36,713 bases of DNA from Chlamydiota bacterium (GTDB lineage Bacteria; Chlamydiota; Chlamydiia; Chlamydiales; SM23-39): positions 461-37,173 of the forward strand of contig JABDHH010000011.1 of the NCBI GenBank assembly GCA_013285585.1, written 5' to 3'. The notes under the pieces are model-generated. The model was not told the DNA's origin. It ran no database searches and saw only the letters and a program-made list of their open reading frames with translations. The translations under genes were made by a program, and so were the position numbers. Positions 34,444-36,713 of the stretch are shown here, piece by piece. The first letter of the stretch is position 1; each line of letters starts with the position of its first letter.

Positions 34444-35453
34444 GAATCCGGACCCGGCTGCTTTTATCTCTTCTTCCCCCGTTGATTGGCGGCATCGCCC
34501 TGATCTCGCTTTTGTTCACGTATCTTCTGATGAGACTCATGAGCGGCGAGCTGACACCAGCTCTCATCGACGCGAAGTTCCGAGCATGTTTGGCTTTGAT
34601 CTTCGGCAGCGCGGCTTTCACGGTCATTGGGATGATCGCCACCTTATACTGGATCGCGCATCGGATCTCAAGGCCTGTCCAGAGATTGAATAATTCCGCC
34701 TTGGCTATTGCCGCAGGGCAATATGGCGAATCCATCCAAGTCCAAGGCCCGAAAGAAATCGCTGAGCTTGCAAACACCCTCAATACGATGAGCGAATGTC
34801 TCCATGAAAACATCAACCGGTTGAAGGAAAATTCCCTTTTGCGGGAGAGAATGTACGGCGAATACGAGTGTTCCATGCTGCTTCAGCATCTGATGCTGCA
34901 AAAGAATATCGATCATTGCAGGTCCGATGCGATCGCCGTCAAGCCGATTACCGCTTTTTCTGAAAATCCCAAAGGTTTTCTAGTCGATTTTCCCAAAGGA
35001 GATGCGACTCATATTTTTCATGTCCATGTGGCTGAAGCCGAGGAAGAAGGGCTGGAGGGGATGTATCAGCTCCTGATGCGATACAAACATTCAAAAGAAA
35101 AGAGAGTCCGCACCTTTTTGACGCTTGACCGCTCCCAGTCGACCTTGCATTGGGATGGACCTCAAATTCCTCTTATATGGTCGCGCGCGGAAGGCCGATG
35201 GGTCGAAGGAACGACCGTCCCGATAAAAATAAGGCCCGGCGATTTCTTCTTTCTCTTCAATCAAGGATTCGCCTCGTTTTACCGCGATCCCCGAAAAATT
35301 GCAGACCTTCTCTCGAAAGTTTTGAAAATCTTTGCCCAAGACGGGCTTGAAACCACGACGGCGATGATACAAAAAGAGATCAGCTTCGCTCTTCGCAGAA
35401 AAGACCTGGAAGACGACATCCATCTTCTCTGCTTCCAGATCTTGAATATATAA
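34440..35453 (+). CDS. HAMP-domain membrane protein with degenerate RsbU/PP2C-like C-terminus
   Basis: A 337-residue protein with two membrane segments (about 6-31 and 48-72), a HAMP linker (R-I-S-R-P-V-Q-R-L-N-N-S near residue 75) and a coiled helix. The C-terminal domain (about 150-337) resembles SpoIIE/RsbU phosphatases in its closing pattern (P-G-D-F-F-F-L-F-N-Q-G, and D-D-I-H-L-L-C-F at the end). The metal-binding aspartates expected in active PP2C enzymes are not evident, so it may be a pseudophosphatase. It has almost no periplasmic sensor, unlike long chlamydial RsbU. The TTG start overlaps the preceding stop. The last 190 bases recur at 36370-36560. Confidence 0.65.
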   Translation: MRIRTRLLLSLLPPLIGGIALISLLFTYLLMRLMSGELTPALIDAKFRACLALIFGSAAFTVIGMIATLYWIAHRISRPVQRLNNSALAIAAGQYGESIQVQGPKEIAELANTLNTMSECLHENINRLKENSLLRERMYGEYECSMLLQHLMLQKNIDHCRSDAIAVKPITAFSENPKGFLVDFPKGDATHIFHVHVAEAEEEGLEGMYQLLMRYKHSKEKRVRTFLTLDRSQSTLHWDGPQIPLIWSRAEGRWVEGTTVPIKIRPGDFFFLFNQGFASFYRDPRKIADLLSKVLKIFAQDGLETTTAMIQKEISFALRRKDLEDDIHLLCFQILNI

Positions 35454-35462
35454 TGCTGCTTA

Positions 35463-35622
35463 TACCAAATATCAGAAATAACGTTGGGTTTGGCTACGTC
35501 AGCTCTGCAACAAATTTTTCGTCTTCACTCGTGCCTTGCCATGCTGGCAATGGTCACTCGTTCCAGACAAAAAATTTGTGCAGCTTCCTTGCCAAACTTA
35601 ACGTTATTTCTGATATTTGGCA
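35463..35622. repeat. Palindromic MITE-like element, copy D (family 1)
   Basis: A 156-bp element (35465-35620) with terminal repeats CCAAATATCAGAAATAACG and complement, inverted relative to copy A in its interior. The flanks are TA at the left and CA at the right (one change). It lies 9 bases past the RsbU-like stop. The corresponding position in the duplicated arm (after 36560) has no element. Confidence 0.85.
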
Positions 35623-35703
35623 TTACAACAAATATTAATAAAAAATAAAAATTTAAATTAAAACACAGAAATAATAAAAAATATTATAAAATTTATTCTC
35701 ATA

Positions 35704-35732
35704 TTCACAAAAATCAATAGATCGCATAAAAT
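35704..35732 (+). promoter_or_regulatory. Promoter of the proline-rich protein gene
   Basis: TTCACA, a 17-base spacer and TAAAAT, followed by AAGGG 10 bases before ATG 35760. The same arrangement recurs at 36641-36669, which supports its importance. Confidence 0.6.
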
Positions 35733-35759
35733 AGTACAACAGAATAAGGGCATAAAATC

Positions 35760-36200
35760 ATGCGCATCAGTCAGTTACTTGCAAATCGTTACCCTCATGT
35801 TTCGGCCTCTGCTGTGAAACAGGACAATCCTACCGCACTTGTAGTGAAAAAAGAAGAACGGTCGTCTTGGGGAAAGTCGGTTTATCATACTGCCCTTGCT
35901 GTCGCTGGCATAGGGGTTGCGCTTTTTTTCGCCTACAACTCGGGCATTTTCTCGTCTTTATCCTCTCCACCTCCGCCATCTCCTTCGCCTCCACCACCAT
36001 CGCCTCCGCCATCGCCAACTCCATGTCCAGCATCGACTCCGTCACCGTCTCCACTGACGGCCGATGAAATACGAGACCGGGTTGAAAGCCTGAGACAAGA
36101 TGCACAAGATCCTCAGAAATCTGAAAAGGACAAGACTTTGATAGCTAATATTGCAGACCTATTGGAGCAATTCTTACAATTAGGATGCAATTCGATATAA
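35760..36200 (+). CDS. Proline-rich single-span membrane protein, probably truncated
   Basis: A 146-residue protein of unknown family. It has a hydrophilic N-terminus of about 40 residues, one hydrophobic segment (ALAVAGIGVALFFAYNSGIF, about 46-65), a proline/serine-rich stretch at about 68-98 and a short helical tail. No classical signal peptide is seen. The last residues (G-C-N-S-I) are encoded at the junction with a transposase remnant, so the original C-terminus was probably lost. A second copy begins at 36698. It may be a surface or secreted host-interaction protein, but nothing shown here proves that. Confidence 0.6.
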   Translation: MRISQLLANRYPHVSASAVKQDNPTALVVKKEERSSWGKSVYHTALAVAGIGVALFFAYNSGIFSSLSSPPPPSPSPPPPSPPPSPTPCPASTPSPSPLTADEIRDRVESLRQDAQDPQKSEKDKTLIANIADLLEQFLQLGCNSI

Positions 36201-36354
36201 CTCTCGTAGTGGAGCTGAACGGACAAACGCCAGGTTAAAGGACGAGTTTGGCGGACGAACAGTACAAGTCAAAGGGCATGCTAAGGTGTACTGCCACTTA
36301 ATGTTTGGAATTTTGACGTTGGCAGCGGATCAGTTGATGCGTTTAATGACGTAG
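36187..36354 (+). pseudogene. 3' remnant of a DDE transposase
   Basis: One open frame without a start reads R-Y-N-S-R-S-G-A-E-R-T-N-A-R-L-K-D-E-F-G-G-R, then K-V-Y-C-H-L-M-F-G-I-L-T-L, ending in D-Q-L-M-R-L-M-T and a stop. The E-R-x-N-x-R-L-K-D-E-F-G-G-R block is typical of the C-terminus of IS4/IS5-like DDE transposases. The rest of the element is gone. It overlaps the 3' end of the proline-rich gene in another frame and abuts the duplicated RsbU-like fragment. Confidence 0.7.
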
Positions 36355-36369
36355 ATAACTGAGAGAGCA

Positions 36370-36560
36370 AAGGATTCGCCTTGTTTTACCGCGATCCCCG
36401 AAAGATTGCAGACCTTCTCTCGAAAGCTTTGAAAATCTTCGCGCAAGACGGGCTTGAAACCACGACGGCGATGATACAAAAAGAGATCGGCTTTGCCCTT
36501 CGCAGAAAAGATCTGGAAGATGACATCCATCTTCTCTGCTTCCAAATCCTGAACATATAA
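36370..36560 (+). pseudogene. Duplicated 3' fragment of the HAMP/RsbU-like gene
   Basis: About 190 bases match 35263-35453 with roughly a dozen substitutions and no indels; the frame is still open to the same stop (D-D-I-H-L-L-C-F-Q). It has no start or upstream part. It shows that a block including this gene end and the following promoter was duplicated. Confidence 0.85.
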
Positions 36561-36640
36561 TGCTATTTTTAACGGTAATTAAAAATATAAATCAAAATAA
36601 ATAATAAAAATTAAAATTTATTTTAAATTTAATCATCACC

Positions 36641-36669
36641 TTCACAAAAATCAATGAATCGTATATAAT
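36641..36669 (+). promoter_or_regulatory. Promoter of the second proline-rich gene copy
   Basis: TTCACA, 17 bases, then a perfect TATAAT. It is homologous to the promoter at 35704-35732, with AGGA upstream of ATG 36698. Confidence 0.65.
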
Positions 36670-36697
36670 AGCACGAAAAATTTAGGAAAATTAAATC

Positions 36698-36713
36698 ATG
36701 CGCATCAACCCAT
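36698..36713 (+). CDS. Start of a second copy of the proline-rich protein (cut by window end)
   Basis: Only five codons are present (M-R-I-N-P). They match the start of the 35760 gene (M-R-I-S-Q) and follow a duplicated promoter, so this should be a full or partial paralogue continuing beyond the window. Confidence 0.5.

Noticed and set aside
35453-35638. A 61-codon reading frame starting after the RsbU-like gene
   Set aside because: It lies almost entirely in palindromic element D; a similar reading occurs in copy C, so it reflects the repeat, not a protein gene.

Overview
The window looks like a chromosomal segment of a Chlamydiae-type bacterium, probably one of the larger environmental 'Chlamydia-like' families rather than Chlamydia itself. 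The evidence is an ATP/ADP-translocase-like (NTT) protein fused to HEAT repeats, the ssb-pepA pair, trxB close to acpS (both pairings are also neighbours in Chlamydia as I remember them), a degenerate RsbU-like HAMP protein, and sigma-66/70-like promoters. No rRNA, tRNA or CRISPR array was seen. The species cannot be fixed from sequence alone.

Region 1 (1-14.4 kb) is an accessory glycan-modification island. It holds about 15 genes in alternating orientation: three GT2 paralogues, a methyltransferase/GT-B fusion, further GT-A-type enzymes, GT25, GT10 and GT11-like enzymes, three FkbM methyltransferases and two other SAM methyltransferases. Essentially every one starts with an N-terminal Sec-type signal sequence, which is abnormal for bacterial glycosyltransferases and methyltransferases that use cytosolic nucleotide sugars and SAM. 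The island also shows decay: a frameshifted methyltransferase, an SGNH-like gene without a start, an inverted fragment of a signal-peptide region, and two families of short palindromic mobile repeats. One 5-gene minus-strand operon (13.4 down to 8.8 kb) encodes GT11-like, DUF6492-like, GT2, GT10 and GT25 proteins.

Region 2 (14.4-20.5 kb) holds an S9 peptidase, a small lipoprotein, a BioD-like/DRTGG protein, a 2OG-Fe(II) oxygenase overlapping a heptosyltransferase, and a WaaE-like GT2. These last glycosyltransferases lack signal peptides and are an internal contrast to region 1. Region 3 (20.5-31.2 kb) is core metabolism: POT peptide transporter, rluA-type synthase, pepA, ssb, lgt, rlmH, a membrane protein, a PIN-TRAM protein, acpS, an outer-membrane-like barrel, trxB and proC.

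Region 4 (31.2-36.7 kb) is a three-gene operon (NTT-HEAT, cyclic-nucleotide-binding-like, HAMP/RsbU-like) followed by a partly duplicated segment. The 3' end of the RsbU-like gene, an AT-rich promoter and the start of a proline-rich membrane protein gene occur twice, separated by the remnant of a transposase. A 155-157 bp palindromic element occurs four times in the window (985, 4462, 28272, 35463) with TA at its ends. The fourth copy is present in one arm of the duplication and absent from the other. A second family with ends like CTSGACTTTGT and 5-bp target duplications occurs at 13.5, 14.4, 18.1 and 24.8 kb.
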